Assembly (NCBI GenBank): GCA_010093515.1 | Contig: MU001674.1 | Coordinates: forward strand, 234,246 to 298,245 | Direction of reading: 5' to 3' | Source of the DNA: Lineolata rhizophorae | Lineage: Eukaryota > Ascomycota > Dothideomycetes > Lineolatales > Lineolataceae | Length of the DNA: 64,000 nt | In this document: positions 24,671 through 36,400 of the stretch, piece by piece | Layout of the letters: every line of letters starts with the position of its first letter | Position numbering within the stretch: position 1 is the stretch's first letter | Made by a program: the position numbers and the translations under genes | The notes under the pieces: generated by a model | Told to the model about the DNA's origin: nothing | Databases searched by the model: none | The model's input: the letters and a program-made list of their open reading frames with translations, nothing else

Positions 24671-25941
24671 CATGCCTAATCAAAGTGCCATGAAAGCGAT
24701 TTATCAGCAAGTGCACTTGGCAGCGATCGCCGGCCCCCAAAGCAGAATATAGCCTTGCACACATCAATGGAAGCCAATAGGGGCATTCGAATCTATCCCA
24801 CCAACTTCACTTCAACAGCTAGCCAAGTATTACAAATGTAATAAGGCCAATGACATAGAAAATTTGAGCTCGTCACCTTGACTGCACGGCGCGCGAGCTC
24901 CGAATACGACACAGGCGAGTTAGATATACCGCTGATGAAAGCGCCTCCGTGAACATGTCGGCGTGCCACAAGGCTAACAATAGATGAAGCATCAAGATGC
25001 GAGAAGCGTAGACGAATGAAATTGAATGGAAAAAGTCGCGAGAACGCAAATGATAATAGCGCACGAGACGGAGCGCTGAAATGGTTCGGGTTGCATTACC
25101 CGGCGCGGTTGATCGGGCAAAACTGCGGTCTGCAAGTTCTATGCATAGACGCGAACCACCAAATCACGAGCTCCGACCACATTCGTTTCGCCGGACAGCC
25201 CGAGGGTTTAACAGAAGAATGCAAAAATAAATGAAACAAATTGGTTATTGGACATAACTTAAAGGACAGAATGGGTTTCGGAAATATTTGGAGACTACTT
25301 TGCATTACCCCTGGGAGGGAAGACTGTCAGTGGCCGCCGGGATGACGGGGGGGGGGCATAATTGACAGCCATTTGCAGGAAGTTCAAGAAACAGTCTCAA
25401 CCCCCACGAAGTTCCACACAGCCTACTAGTTTCTCAAAAGCAACTCACCATAGTCTAATGTAAGTGACTTAAAAACTTGAATATTCTCATTTCGAGGTGT
25501 AAGCACATTTTGGCTTTTGAATGTCCAACGGAACTGGTGCCGCTTTCTTCACCCCTCGCTACATTCACGAGGCAATTTTACATTCCAATGCTCATCTGTG
25601 AATCGCGAGGTCAGAGAAGTAAAAATTTAGCTTGTTCCGGATGCCTAAAGTTGATCGAGCAATGTCCATTGGTTCCATGGAAGACTTGACGTTGAAATTG
25701 GCTGCAGGTGGAAAAAGGGTGGAGCCGGCCGCCCGAGCGAAGCGAGGGCTGCCAAGCAAACCACGCTAGCCGGCAAGCTTCCCAAAACACCGACCTTCAG
25801 CCGCGACACGCTGAGTATTATTTCGCATCCTACATACCTAATAAGATCCGGCCAAACATGCCCATGAATAATGGGCCGAAAGTGTAGAACTAGGGCAAAA
25901 TTAGCTGATTGGCTGCGTCCATACGCACGGCCATACATAGA

Positions 25942-25996
25942 GACCGAGCTTCACGCCGCTTCTACGCTGAGACCGAGCTTCGCGCCGCCTCTACTC
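25942..25996 (+). repeat. Tandem duplication, about 27-bp unit, two copies
   Basis: Both units read GAGACCGAGCTTC followed by CGCCGC and TCTAC, differing at a few bases. They begin a longer low-complexity patch that continues to about 26440. Confidence 0.6.
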
Positions 25997-26279
25997 TAAG
26001 TTTCCAGTACGCTACGCGTAGGTAGATCTTTATTGACCATCTACGTGCTCCTCTGCGTGCACCTCTGCTGCGTGCCCCTACTGTGCTGCGTGTCCCTGCT
26101 ATGCTACGTTCTCTTCCCGCGCTATATGCTCCAGTGCTCTGTATGCTCCTCTAGTGCTCCATATGCTTATCTCTATGCTAGAATGCGTGCTGCCTATGCT
26201 ATCCTAGCGCAGAGAGGCAAAGCAGCGACCTAGAAGTCACCACGCTGCTGTCGCTATACGTACTACGGCCTCTAGATCA

Positions 26280-26350
26280 CTGTGCTGCCTCTCCGCCGCT
26301 GCACTACCTCTCCCGCCGCCGTGCTACCTTTCCGCCGCTGTGCTGCCATT
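26280..26350 (+). repeat. Degenerate tandem repeat, about 20-bp unit, three copies
   Basis: Units of the form GTGCTGCCTCTCCGCCGCT are repeated with substitutions (GCACTACCTCTC..., GTGCTACCTTTC...). The patch is not coding. Confidence 0.5.
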
Positions 26351-27055
26351 ATACTATGTATGTGCTCCTCTTTATAGGGGCCGAGGAGGCCCCACAAGGG
26401 TGAGCGAAGTGAGACCCGAGCCGGCTCGAGAAGCGAGCGCAGCTTGTGCACTGAGAACCACAAGTGTGATAGATTGAGTGACCAATTTCCACTGACCGCA
26501 GCTAGTCCATATCCGACGGTTGGATCTCTCCACCCTGCTCTTGTAGACCATGTTATACTTCTTCGCAATGCAGACATGTCTGTTGAAACCATCTCCTATG
26601 GCCTATCTAGCAAATACTCGAGCGTTACTCTTGCGCTTTTGGCTTTTTTGTTTGCCTTTCTTGGTCAGCAACTAGAAAGTGGTACAGGGTCTCTTAGAAT
26701 ATTACAACTTTGGTTTGCTCCGTTACTAGTGCTTTCATGATTATATGACTGCGAATTCTGAAAAGATGACCTTTAGTGGGAACTAGGGGCTAAAACATCT
26801 CAACCGGCCGACCAACAAACGCCCTCATGGGCTCATTCTTTCTAGGCAGAGTCATGGAGGGAAGAAAGCGGGAAATATGGGTTGCTGCAACCGAAGGGCC
26901 GTGGATCTCGAATCCGCCAGTAAGCATCAAGTAGAATGAGTGTGTCATTGTAATGTACGTTTAGTACTTGTAATTATGATAAAGTCCAACAATGGTATGA
27001 TTTTCTTATTCTTTATTTATTTAATGCTTTTCTGTTTCTTCCCTTTTCGGCAGGG

Positions 27056-27269
27056 TTGACGGATCAGAGAAAGGAAGAATAACTCTGGTCTGTGCCAGAG
27101 CCTTCACATCCGTTTATTTCAACCAGATATCATCTTTTAGGTGTCGTAAGAGTATATATTCTCCAAGGTAGTGTTGAAGTTGAGAAATCCGTTAAGTTCA
27201 ATCACACACAGGCCCTAGAGAACATGCACATGACAAGATGCGTCACCGCATGACTTGTCAACATTTAGG
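27056..27269 (-). mobile_element. Probable solo LTR relic (LTR retrotransposon, possibly copia-like)
   Basis: Read on the minus strand, the segment starts TGTTGACAAG and ends near GTCAACC, about 214 bp, with a TATA-like motif (ATATATACT) inside. This TG...CA-type layout and length fit a solo LTR. No internal coding region or target-site duplication was seen, so it appears old and worn. Family assignment is tentative. Confidence 0.28.
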
Positions 27270-28033
27270 CTTTAGTCTTCAAAAGCAACTTCCTTACAAT
27301 TGGTTTGGATATATGTGGCTAAGCTCTAGCAGATAACCCAGTAACTCTGGACACATAATAGAAGCACTTCCGACTGGATGTACGCTAGCTCAGAAAGGAG
27401 CACAGCGTAGCAGACTTGGGCTCTCGTATCGGGCTGCATGCATCCCTTCGATTTAGCCTTGTTGTGGCTGCCAAGCTCTTGCGCTTTGAACGACGCAATG
27501 TCATTTGATACGTGTTTTCAGCTGCAGATGGAAGCATTGAGCTGCGTGCCAATCGGCGTTCTCCGAGCGCAGAACCACATTTAACGGGCCGAGTTCGCAA
27601 TCTTCGATGTTCCTTTTCGCCAGTGAAATACGGCAGGCTCGAACGACGTCCTGCAGGCCAAGCCCATGAGTGCTGCCTGGACTAAAAGCCATTGTGCCTT
27701 GCCAAGCTTTTGCCTAGACTGGTTCAGCCGTAGCCAAGCACCTTTGCGCTCCTGCTTACTAGCCAAGCCAGTGAAAGTCTCTCCGGCTGTGTTTTCCGAC
27801 GCAGGGACTACGCTTGAGCTCAGCCCTACATAAATGGTGACCATGATGGCACTCGAAGTTTTTGAAAGGGGTCAACGTAGTACGACTAGCGGGCTTAACG
27901 TACTCTGCTTGCTTCTCTCCTATACTCGAAACACTCTTTTTTGCTTCGTGTTCCCATCGAAGTTTCGTTCAACGTACGGAAAGTCAAAAAGTCTGGACTT
28001 AAGTATCCTCGGCTGCAACGAGAAATACGCAAG
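27270..28033. other. Intergenic region upstream of the GPI-type protein gene
   Basis: No separate gene is supported. An open frame from the ATG at 27834 runs to a TGA at 28035-28037 that overlaps the next gene's ATG. It could be a 67-codon upstream ORF if transcription starts before it, which is not known. Confidence 0.4.
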
Positions 28034-29096
28034 ATGAAGAAAATCCAGGTTGGTCTCGCCACAGCAGTCCTCATAGCGGCTGTGGTAGGCGAACCTCTTA
28101 ACGACACTGAGCCGTATGATGGCACCTGTGATGACGGTCAGTTTTGAATTAACATGAACTCCTCCTAGCACGCGGTAAACACTAAATGTCTAAGCAAACA
28201 CTCATCGAAACTATCTAGAAATTCGTCCTTGGTGTTCCCTCAACGCCCCACGATATGGTGACCCGAACAAGTTCAATATCTACCAATGCAATGATCAGCA
28301 AGATGCCTACGAACTCTTCTACGACTACGACCTACGCTACAACGGCAGCCTGTCCTTTTCGTACACCAACCCGGAGTCCAGCTGCCCGGACCAGTCCCAG
28401 CTAAGCCCTTACCCATATAGCTTCTGGATTGGAAACACCGGTGCCATTGAAGGGCTCAACGTCTCGCGCGCCGACTGGGACAGCAACCCTTATTTTATGG
28501 CGCTGGAATACTATGAGCCATACAACGGTGACGAGATGCGGGAGAACTTGACAACGCACGGCGATGCCTTCTTCATGTCGAGCACGTCGTACTATGTTTG
28601 GGGTATGGCTTGGGTGGTGCGTGCGGAGCCCATCGACAGCGGCTACAGCATTTCGGGTGAACTGAGCAATACCCGGCACAACGGCTTCAACGGAATGCGC
28701 TATGAAATCGGCGACTGCAACAACTTCTTTACAGGCTGGGGCTTCGACACTGAATGGATGGTGGCACAGTGTAACTTCGGCTCGGCGAGTATGTCTGGCA
28801 CCATCACCGAACAAACGGCAAATGTTACTTTCACCGTTATCAGCATCGATGGTGACACGACTTACACTTATGCCTTCACCGGCGAGTGGACCGGAGAAGG
28901 GCCTGAGTTGGTTACCACCGGGGAGGTACCAACGGTGACAGGGACGCGTGCAGAAGTCCAAGATAGCGATGATGACGATGGTGACAGCAATAGTGAGGGA
29001 GATGGGTCAGCTGGTGCTATGCTCGTGCCATCTGCGGCGAAGGTGGCAGTTGCCGCTGCAATCGTTATCTCCTCTTTGGTGTCGGTCATAGTTTAG
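28034..29096 (+). CDS. Secreted, probably GPI-anchored protein of unknown family
   Basis: CDS join(28034..28136,28219..29096), 326 aa. It has a signal peptide (MKKIQVGLATAVLIAAVVG), an extracellular domain of about 240 residues with several Cys and N-glycosylation sites (NGS, NVS, NLT), then an acidic Ser/Gly linker (DSDDDDGDSNSEGDGSAG) and a hydrophobic C-terminus (AAKVAVAAAIVISSLVSVIV). The last pattern is a typical GPI-attachment signal. Motif-like stretches include PWCSLNAPRYGDPNKF at the splice and YSFWIGNTGAIEGLNVSRA. The 82-nt intron has a GTCAGT donor and CTATCTAG acceptor, phase 1. I do not recognise the family. A cell-surface role is inferred from the topology only. Confidence 0.75.
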
Positions 29097-30606
29097 ATTT
29101 GTATTGCAGCTTCAGGTTGAATGTCTACGCATGTGCTGGGTTGGGAATGTACTTCGTCACATTAGCGTATCTCCAATTCTTACCGTCTCAAAGCAACTTG
29201 TGAGACCGACTAGCTGAGGAAGCATTCCGTTGCCGTTTCTCTACTTCATATCATACAATGTTGTGCAGCTTCAGCACCTGCTTTTGTCAGCGCATAGGTG
29301 GAAATCAACGCGTAGGTTGGGTTGGTGAACGGGGATGATCGTACGAATGAGAGATTCCCGTTCTGATGCTACACGGGGCCAAGTCGGCTGAGAATCCCAA
29401 AACTGGATGGGTGGCATTTTGAAAGTTTAGCGGACTCGGGCCAAGAGACGTCTTATCAACGTCGCGGTTTGGAGCGGAACCAATCGCACGAAATTTCTTT
29501 CCCGCCAATCCTGCTTTACCACTCATACGAGAATGGTCACAGAGACCGAGCTTGGCAAGCCACTAGACCCTGTGGCGTTCCCAGCCTTGCCTTACAACGT
29601 AAATTTTTGCGACGTTATCGAATCGTGCAGGATGCATGGTCATTGCTTTGACCAGAGCCTTTTGGTTTGCAGCCGTGGAGGAACTTTCGGCTGTTGCAGT
29701 ATACCTCGATGTAGGAAGCATGGCATAACGCACATACGGAGTGCAAAGGACGTATTTCGCCAAAGATTGCTCGCATATGATATGTCGTTAGCATTTGTAA
29801 CCTCGCATCATGACAATCCTTGAATACTGTATGGCTATACCTCAGATCTGTGGTCGCTATATTGGCGATGCCGGTATATGATATACACCTCGAGTACGGC
29901 GTATATACGGCATAGGTCAATTGTACGCTAGAAAATAGAGTTAATTTGGTGTTTTTGACTTGGAGGTTGAGTACTAGTTCTAGGCCTGACTTCTTCAGAT
30001 GCCATGAACAAAGAAGAGACATTCCTTAATAATTTCGGCTGAAGTTGATATATTGAGGCATGCCTTGCTGTCTGCAGGATGTCGAAGTAGATGGGCCTGC
30101 GCGAAAAGTATTTTTGTCCAAGAGAGTTTTCGATATAAACACATGCTAGGTCCATGGCCCGACATGAAATAGTGAAACTAAGAACAATCGATCTACAGAC
30201 AAGAAATTGGATATCGTCTTCATCTTATTGAAAGTCGCTTCTCGAGATACAAGAGAGCTGGCAATATGACCTTAGACGAAACAGCGGCACCGAGAAGAGG
30301 TCCGAACGGGAGTGAAAATCCTGCATATACAGAAGTGACTTCATGAAGCACGAGTTGTTGGCTTCATACATAATCCTTTAGCCTGGCTGGGGAATACCAA
30401 ATAGCCATCAGGTTGCTAAGCACCGGTAAAGTGCTCCAGCTAGACCATGACATGCCTGCAAACGGTATTAGCTGCGTATTAAATGTACTGTGACATCGGC
30501 ATGGTAATACTCTAAAGAAGACTCGGCTGATCTTCCCATCTTCCCTGCCTGTGAAGATGCAAAAAAGTGGCCGAAACAGAGCACACTAAACAGCCGCAAG
30601 CGGGCT
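29097..30606. other. Convergent intergenic region
   Basis: No gene is firmly supported. A 96-codon ATG-started frame at 29533-29823 encodes a Cys-rich peptide with no signal peptide, and I rate it weak. The remainder is AT-rich. Confidence 0.35.
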
Positions 30607-30849
30607 TCATCCACGTCTGCCATCGGCAGCACCCATAATTCTCTCCCTTGCAATACGCGCCTTTTCTGAGGGGAGAGGGCGAAGCTCGTCGTTCGGGTCT
30701 TTTGCTGCAGTTTGCTGTCTCCCTTCTTGGGTCGACTGGGAGCTCTGCTGACTCTGTTGCTGCTCAAAGGCACGCCTCTGCTTATTCTGCTCGTAGGCAG
30801 CAATGTCGTCCGAGGTGAGCACAATGGACGTAGGTGGACGACGGAGCAT
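30607..30849 (-). CDS. CDC26: Anaphase-promoting complex subunit Cdc26
   Basis: Intronless, 80 aa. The N-terminus MLRRPPTSIVLTSDDIAAYE is the hallmark of Cdc26/Apc12 (human [20 protein letters not shown]). This extended N-terminal peptide packs inside the TPR groove of Apc6/Cdc16 and stabilises the APC/C. The rest is a Gln-rich, charged helix (NKQRRAFEQQQSQQ) and a basic tail (SEKARIARERIMGAADGRRG). Length is normal for the family. The gene diverges from the unknown gene at 31084 with about 230 bp between starts. Confidence 0.88.
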   Translation of the reverse strand: MLRRPPTSIVLTSDDIAAYEQNKQRRAFEQQQSQQSSQSTQEGRQQTAAKDPNDELRPLPSEKARIARERIMGAADGRRG

Positions 30850-31083
30850 TTCTGAAAAGTAAATTTCCGTGAAAACTACAAATGTAGAGAAAGTTTTTGC
30901 AAACGGGTGACGGTGTGAATAAGTTGTCGTGTCGCATCGCGACGAAAGTACTTGGTCAAGACCATCGGTGGCGCACGGACCATCTCCGGAGGAGCTCTCC
31001 GCCGACCAGTTGCTTCCTCACCACTAGAAGGTTTGTATGTGGAACTTATCCCCATCGCTTGGTCTGCGTTCGGCCGCTTCGTC

Positions 31084-32463
31084 ATGTACAAGACCGCGAT
31101 TCGGGCCCCAATTGGGCGAGTACGATCTCTTGGCGCTCATGATAGGCGGTTAGCGGAATCATTTCGCCAATTCCATCTTACGGCGCCGAAAGGCGACGAC
31201 CAAAGTACGTTAAGTTTCGCGCATCAAAGATATCCGTCCTAGCCTATCTGATGCCTCGGACTCACCGCACCTTTTCTTCCTAACACCCCTTCTGCAGAGC
31301 CCCCTTCGTCCCAGGCCCCTCCTCCGGGCCGTCGTCGCGAAGGCGCTGCTCGCGCCGGCGCAGCTATCAGGGGTCTCGCTGGCAGCTCTCCCTCCGTCCG
31401 CACCCCTTCGCAGCGACAACAGCAGCAACGGGAGGTCGTCATGCGCCGGCCTCAGTTGGCCTCGAGCGGCCTTCCCCCTAGCCAACAGCAAGTCGTCCGC
31501 CGCGCGCCGTCGCAGTCGCCGATGCAATCACGGTCTCCGATGAGCCCGGTCGACATGGCCGCCTCGCCGCACCAGGCGCGAGTGAATCGCCAAGGCGGAT
31601 CCAGACAGCGCGGAGGCGGCAGGGACCGGCAGCGCTCGCGGGGTCGGCCGGCGCTTCGAAATTCAAATGAGGACAGTCAGGATATGGATGCGGAGAACGA
31701 CGAGTTCTTCGAGAATTGGGTGGCGCAAGTGCGGTTATACCTGGAGCAGAAGTGGCGGGATGACCAGAACACTCCCGAATACAGGCCGACACAGCCGGAC
31801 GCGAATGAGTTGATCAGGCTGGCTGAGGGAGTCCCCTGGGCGACGATGAAGGAGGACGCCGCGCAGAAGTCGGCTGATGGCCACGGAGCGCAGACGGACA
31901 ACTCGCTCCTGGTCGAGGCTATCAATACAACCTTCGCAACGCGCCTCGCGCAAGCTGCGGATCGCGGCGCGGCCATGCGCCATATGTCGCGCTACGAGTT
32001 ATACGGCCGCATGAAGGAGGGCAAGCCTATAGCTTTCGCCGACGACGACGAGAAATTCTTCGCTCTGGCACGTATGCCACGAAACATGGGCTTGAACTTC
32101 GCCACGCTCGATGAGTCTACCAGAGACAAGGTCCTCGACCAAGTCGTGCGTGGATTATACCCCGAGCTCGAGCTGAAGGAAGGACGGGAGGGTGAGAAGG
32201 GAACCGCCTTAGCGCGGGCGCGCAGGATGGTGCTGAGGAACGAGACGTTCTCGGCGCCGAACGTGGAGCAATTCATGGAGGCGTTCAACCGGTTTGAGAA
32301 GGGTGGTCCGATGAAGGCGCCTAAGGTGGGCGTGAGACAGCAGAAGAAGGTCAAGCATGAGCCACCGCCGGCGCGGTCCAAGGAACCGCTCTACGAGGAA
32401 CAGGCATATAACAAACTTCTCAAGGAGCGGGGCGTGCCTGTAGATTTTCTGGGCCCTATGTAG
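31084..32463 (+). CDS. Conserved-looking nuclear-type protein, unknown
   Basis: Proposed CDS join(31084..31204,31298..32463), 428 aa. The second exon is certain to be open. The first (MYKTAIRAPIGRVRS ...) joins in phase at a GTACGT donor, a CCTAACA branch and a TCTGCAG acceptor, but a start at the internal ATG 31441 is possible. The N-terminal half is Arg/Gln/Ser/Pro-rich and disordered. A charged helical domain of about 220 residues follows (DEFFENWVAQVRLYLEQKWRDD ... MRHMSRYELYGRMKEGKP ... SAPNVEQFMEAFNRFEKG). It ends with a basic stretch (GVRQQKKVKHE), possibly a nuclear localisation signal. I do not recognise the family and assign no function. Confidence 0.6.
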
Positions 32464-33403
32464 CATTTGTATCATAATCTCTCGGAATACTACGCTTCCT
32501 GTATAACTAGATATCATACTACTAGGGCTTCTTTAGCTCTGCAAAGTTGATGGTGACTGGACCTAGAAGCTGGCTATCTACAGCTATTCCTACAATATCC
32601 ACCTAGTCATAGGGTGGAGGACCAAAGCTTTCGAATAGATCTTTTCCCCGCTAAGATTGCGAAGTACGCAAAAACATTACAAGGAAGCCCTTACCTGTAC
32701 ACCATGAAAGTCGCCTGCCATACTGGTTTTCTGATGGCAACGTTCTCATCATGACCTACAAAACACTCGACCCGACCGAGTACGGCCAGAGCAGCAAGAG
32801 CCGTGGCAAGAGGAGGGCTGGCGACGAGGCCGCTTCGGCAGAAGCCGCCCAAGGTGCTGGTGTTGGTGGGGATGATGCGTTGGAAAATCCGGGCTTCCCC
32901 TTTGGTGGAGACTCCGGCCTGATATGTTCCCGGGTCTATGACGGGTTTTGAGCAGTGGGAACTGGGCCCGCCCGAGGGGCTGGTAGGGTGGCGGTGTTGG
33001 CGGCAGGGTCGAGCTAAGACTTACGCTCATATTGCATATCATTTCTGTATGTGCTATCAAATGGATGGCCTTATAAAGCATAAAATAAACCAGCTTACTT
33101 CAAGCATTCTCGGGTCATAGCCAAATAGGGTGAATCCTAGATATTGGACGCCCGACTAAATATCCCAAGCAACAGCAAGGCAAACCAGATGAGGACCTAC
33201 AAACCAGCACAGGTATATATGTATAAAAAAAGAACGAAAAACCCCAAAAAAAAACCGAAAGTAAACTAAAAATCCACCACTAGCAGACAGACAAAAACCA
33301 CCCCAACAAACCGCCCTCGAAAACAGAAACAAACCAAATAACCAGACGGCCGTCAATCGTGCCCACCCCTCCCTTCCCCCAACCCACTCCCCCCCACCCC
33401 AAA
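32464..33403. other. Convergent intergenic region
   Basis: This lies between the unknown gene (+) and the PhoD-like gene (-). It is AT-rich in the first part and C/A-rich from 33160 to 33400. No gene is supported. Confidence 0.4.
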
Positions 33404-36400
33404 TCACTTCCAAATCATCCACCCAGGCCTCTTCTTCTCCAGCGGCGGCAGCGGGGGCGTCGCGCTCCCCACGCTCTCATCCTCGTACGCGCGGGCGCCA
33501 TACCGCTCGCTCCTGCGCGGCGGCGCCCTCGGCGGCGGCGGCGCCTCCTCCCCGTAGCCTCCCGCGCGGCCGTCCCTCCTGGACGGCTTCGCGCCCGACG
33601 GCTCGGCGCCGCGCCTCCAGCCGGCGCGCGGGGCGGCCGCCGGCGTCTCGGCCTCGCTCTCGCTCGGGCTCTCCGACCCGGCGGCCTCGCCGCCGCCGTC
33701 CTCCCCCTCGTCGTCCCTCTTCCCGTCCAGCAGGCCGCGGCGGCGCATCCGGCCGAGCAGGCCGCCCCAGCGGCCGCGGCTGCGGCGCGCGACCGGGTTG
33801 GCGTCGCGCGGGCCGTCGTAGCGCAGCGCCGGCACCAGCAGCCGGTACGGCTTCGTGATGCCGGTCGGGTCCGAGGCGTCCTGCTCCACGTTGAGCGCCA
33901 CGTCGAGGCCGTGCTCGAGGTCGACGTAGGGGGCGCGCGCCGCGGCGGCCGACGGCGCCCCGTCGCCGCCGCCGCCGCCAAAGTACTTGCGTCCGCCGCC
34001 GCCGCCGGGCGTGCCGCTGATGGTGGGCCGGCGTTGGAACGGACCGGGCGGCGGCGGCGGCGGCGGCTGGTGCTGCTGGTGCCCCGCGCTCGACCGCCCA
34101 GGCGGCGGCGGCGCGGCGTTGGTGGGCGTGGGCGGGAAGTACGAGTCGGCGTCGTGGCCCGGGCGCGCGGGGGGTCTGGCGGCGCCGCCGCGCAGGCCGG
34201 GCGCACGCGGGGACCGGCCGGCGGCGCCGGCGGCCACGACGTCGGCGTCCTCGTCGCGCTTGGCGTCGTAGCTGTCGCGCGGCGGGCGGGGCGGGGGCGG
34301 ATGCTCGCGGTCGCGGTACGCGTCGCGGTTGTAGTAGCTGACGGGCGGGCCTTCGGCCCTTCTGTCGCCGCCGCCGCCGCCGCCGCCACGGGAGAGGCGG
34401 CGGAGGATGTTGCCGGGGCGCATGCCGGAAAAGGACCCGCGGCGGCCGAAGGAGAGCGAGCGGGTGATGCTGGGCCGACGGGAGGAGTTTGAGGGGCGAC
34501 GGGGCCGCGCTGCCTCGTATGGGGAGGGGCTGCGCGACCGGGAGCGCGAGTAGCTTCTACTGCGCGATTGCGAACGGGACAGGTCGCCTCCGCTCGTGGC
34601 GGTCAAGGTCGGCGACGGCGGCGGCGTGGCGCCGGGAATGTATTCACGGATGGCGCACCAATTCCGGCGCGGCAGCAAATGCGTGTTGTTCCTCTTCTTC
34701 CCGTCCACGTCCTGGTCGAAGAGGGCGATCATATCTTCGTCCGTTTCGTCGTCGAGGTGGTGGACTTTGTTCCTCTTGTTGATCAAGTCGGCCATCATGT
34801 CGGGCGGCGGACTGTTCACAATAGCGCTGGAGATGATGTTGGGCATGTAGCGATGATCGCGATCTTTGGCCACGCCGAGAGCGCGGTTGGTGTAGAACTG
34901 CCCGACGGCGGCGAGATGCACGTCGCCCGAGAGAATCGTGACGCGCACAGACTTGTCCGCCGCAAGCTCCTGCAACTCTTGGATGAGCCAGTTGCGCTCG
35001 TGCTTGTGATGCCGCGCCGTCCAGTGGTCGTTCAGATCGTCCAGGATCTCCACCCCGCCATCGAACTTGTTGACGAAGCCGCCCAGGGCGCCGGAGCGGC
35101 CGAGCGCCTTGATCGGGTCCATGATGCGGCTCGTCAGCACGTTCTCCAGGAAGTTGAGACGCGGATACGCGATGGGGACGCCCAGCAACACTATGAGATG
35201 GCGCGTTTCCCCCTTGACGACTTCGCGCCGGCACCGATCGAAGACGCGGTCATACGTCTCTTGGCTGAGCACCTCATCATGCATACGCTCGGTGCGGCAG
35301 TCCAGCCCAAGGAACTTGACGCCGCCCCCGAAGGACATGAAGACGCTGCGGGACAGTTCGTCGATGTACGGGCCCCGGTGAGCGCCGAGCAGCCACGAAG
35401 GCTCGTCGCGCTCGCCCTCGGTCGGCAGGGACTGATGCTGGAAGAGCATGTAGTACTTGAAGGCGACGGCACCAACGCCGGTGAAGACGGGGCACGACAT
35501 GACGTTGTCGGGATAGGAGCCAAAGCCATCGAGAATGTCGTGGTCGTCCCAAATATTCACCATCGGGATTTGCCCGTTCGCCATCCCGAACAGGCCCTGC
35601 GAGAACCACATGGCGTACCTTTCCAGGTAGAACTCTTCGAGCTCGTCCTGCATCTCGGCCGAGAACGGCTCGTCCATCTTGTCCTTCCAGCTCTTGTTCT
35701 CGCACCAGCGCCGAAAGTCCTTCGTGTACTTGGTGGCGGCGTCCATGTAGATCTGGTCGCCGCCGCCGACCATGACGTGGAACGGCCTGGTCTGATGGGT
35801 CCCCAGCACGTCTCTCCACAAGGGGTCCGGCCCGCAGAACTGGTCCGGGTCGACGCTCAGACTGAAGCCGTTGCACGAGTGGAACATGACGTGCATGCTC
35901 TGGCCGCGGGCGGGGACCCAGAACCCGACGGCCGGGCCGCGGTTGATGCGGTACGCGATGCGCGCCTGCGCGGCGGTGAGCTCGACCTCGAGCCCGAAGC
36001 GCCAGAAGGTGACGCCGCGCTCGGCGTGCAGGCGCGCGCCGCGCACCTCGCGGTACTTGCCCAGGCGCTCGCCGTCGCGGCGGCGGACGCGCGACGGCGC
36101 CGGCCGCCCGGCCGCGCTGCCCGTCGAGCTGCCCCCGGTCACGGGCGCGCTGCGCGTCGTCTCGAACAGGCCGTCCACCGCCTCCGGATCTTCCTCGCCC
36201 GACAAGTCCATGCCGGGCTCCAGCATGTCGACCGGCCGCACGAACACGGTCCTCCCGTCGCGCCCGACCGTTGGCTGGCCCGCCAACGGATCGACCCACT
36301 CGGGCCTCAACTCGCCGTTCTTCGAATCACCGCCGCCGCCGCCGCCGCCGCCGCCGCTGCCGCCGCCGCCGGCCCCGCCGATCTTGGCCGGCGGCGGCGG

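Larger units (their letters stand above)
24671..27055. other. Gene-poor region with low-complexity repeats
   Basis: No gene is supported. Homopolymer G occurs near 25347-25356. From about 25930 to 26440 the DNA is repetitive: two near-identical units of about 27 bp (GAGACCGAGCTTC...) at 25942 and 25969, CT/GTGC-rich degenerate repeats to about 26350, and GAGCGAAGCGAG-like motifs near 25733 and 26400. A 98-codon open frame at 26444 has no ATG at its start and no domain. Confidence 0.45.

Noticed and set aside
26880-26915. T-arm-like hairpin near GTGGATCTCGAATCCGCC
   Set aside because: The loop does not match TTCRANY, and no D-arm, anticodon arm or acceptor stem is found around it, so it is not a tRNA.
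29533-29823. 96-codon Cys-rich small protein
   Set aside because: It has an ATG but no signal peptide, splice support, promoter signal or recognisable pattern; it may be chance.
30876-31085. Minus-strand frame MTKRPNADQAMGISSTYKPS... upstream of CDC26
   Set aside because: The peptide looks coding-like, but it sits in the 230-bp divergent promoter, has no domain and does not join in frame to CDC26, whose canonical start is intact. Kept only as a curiosity.
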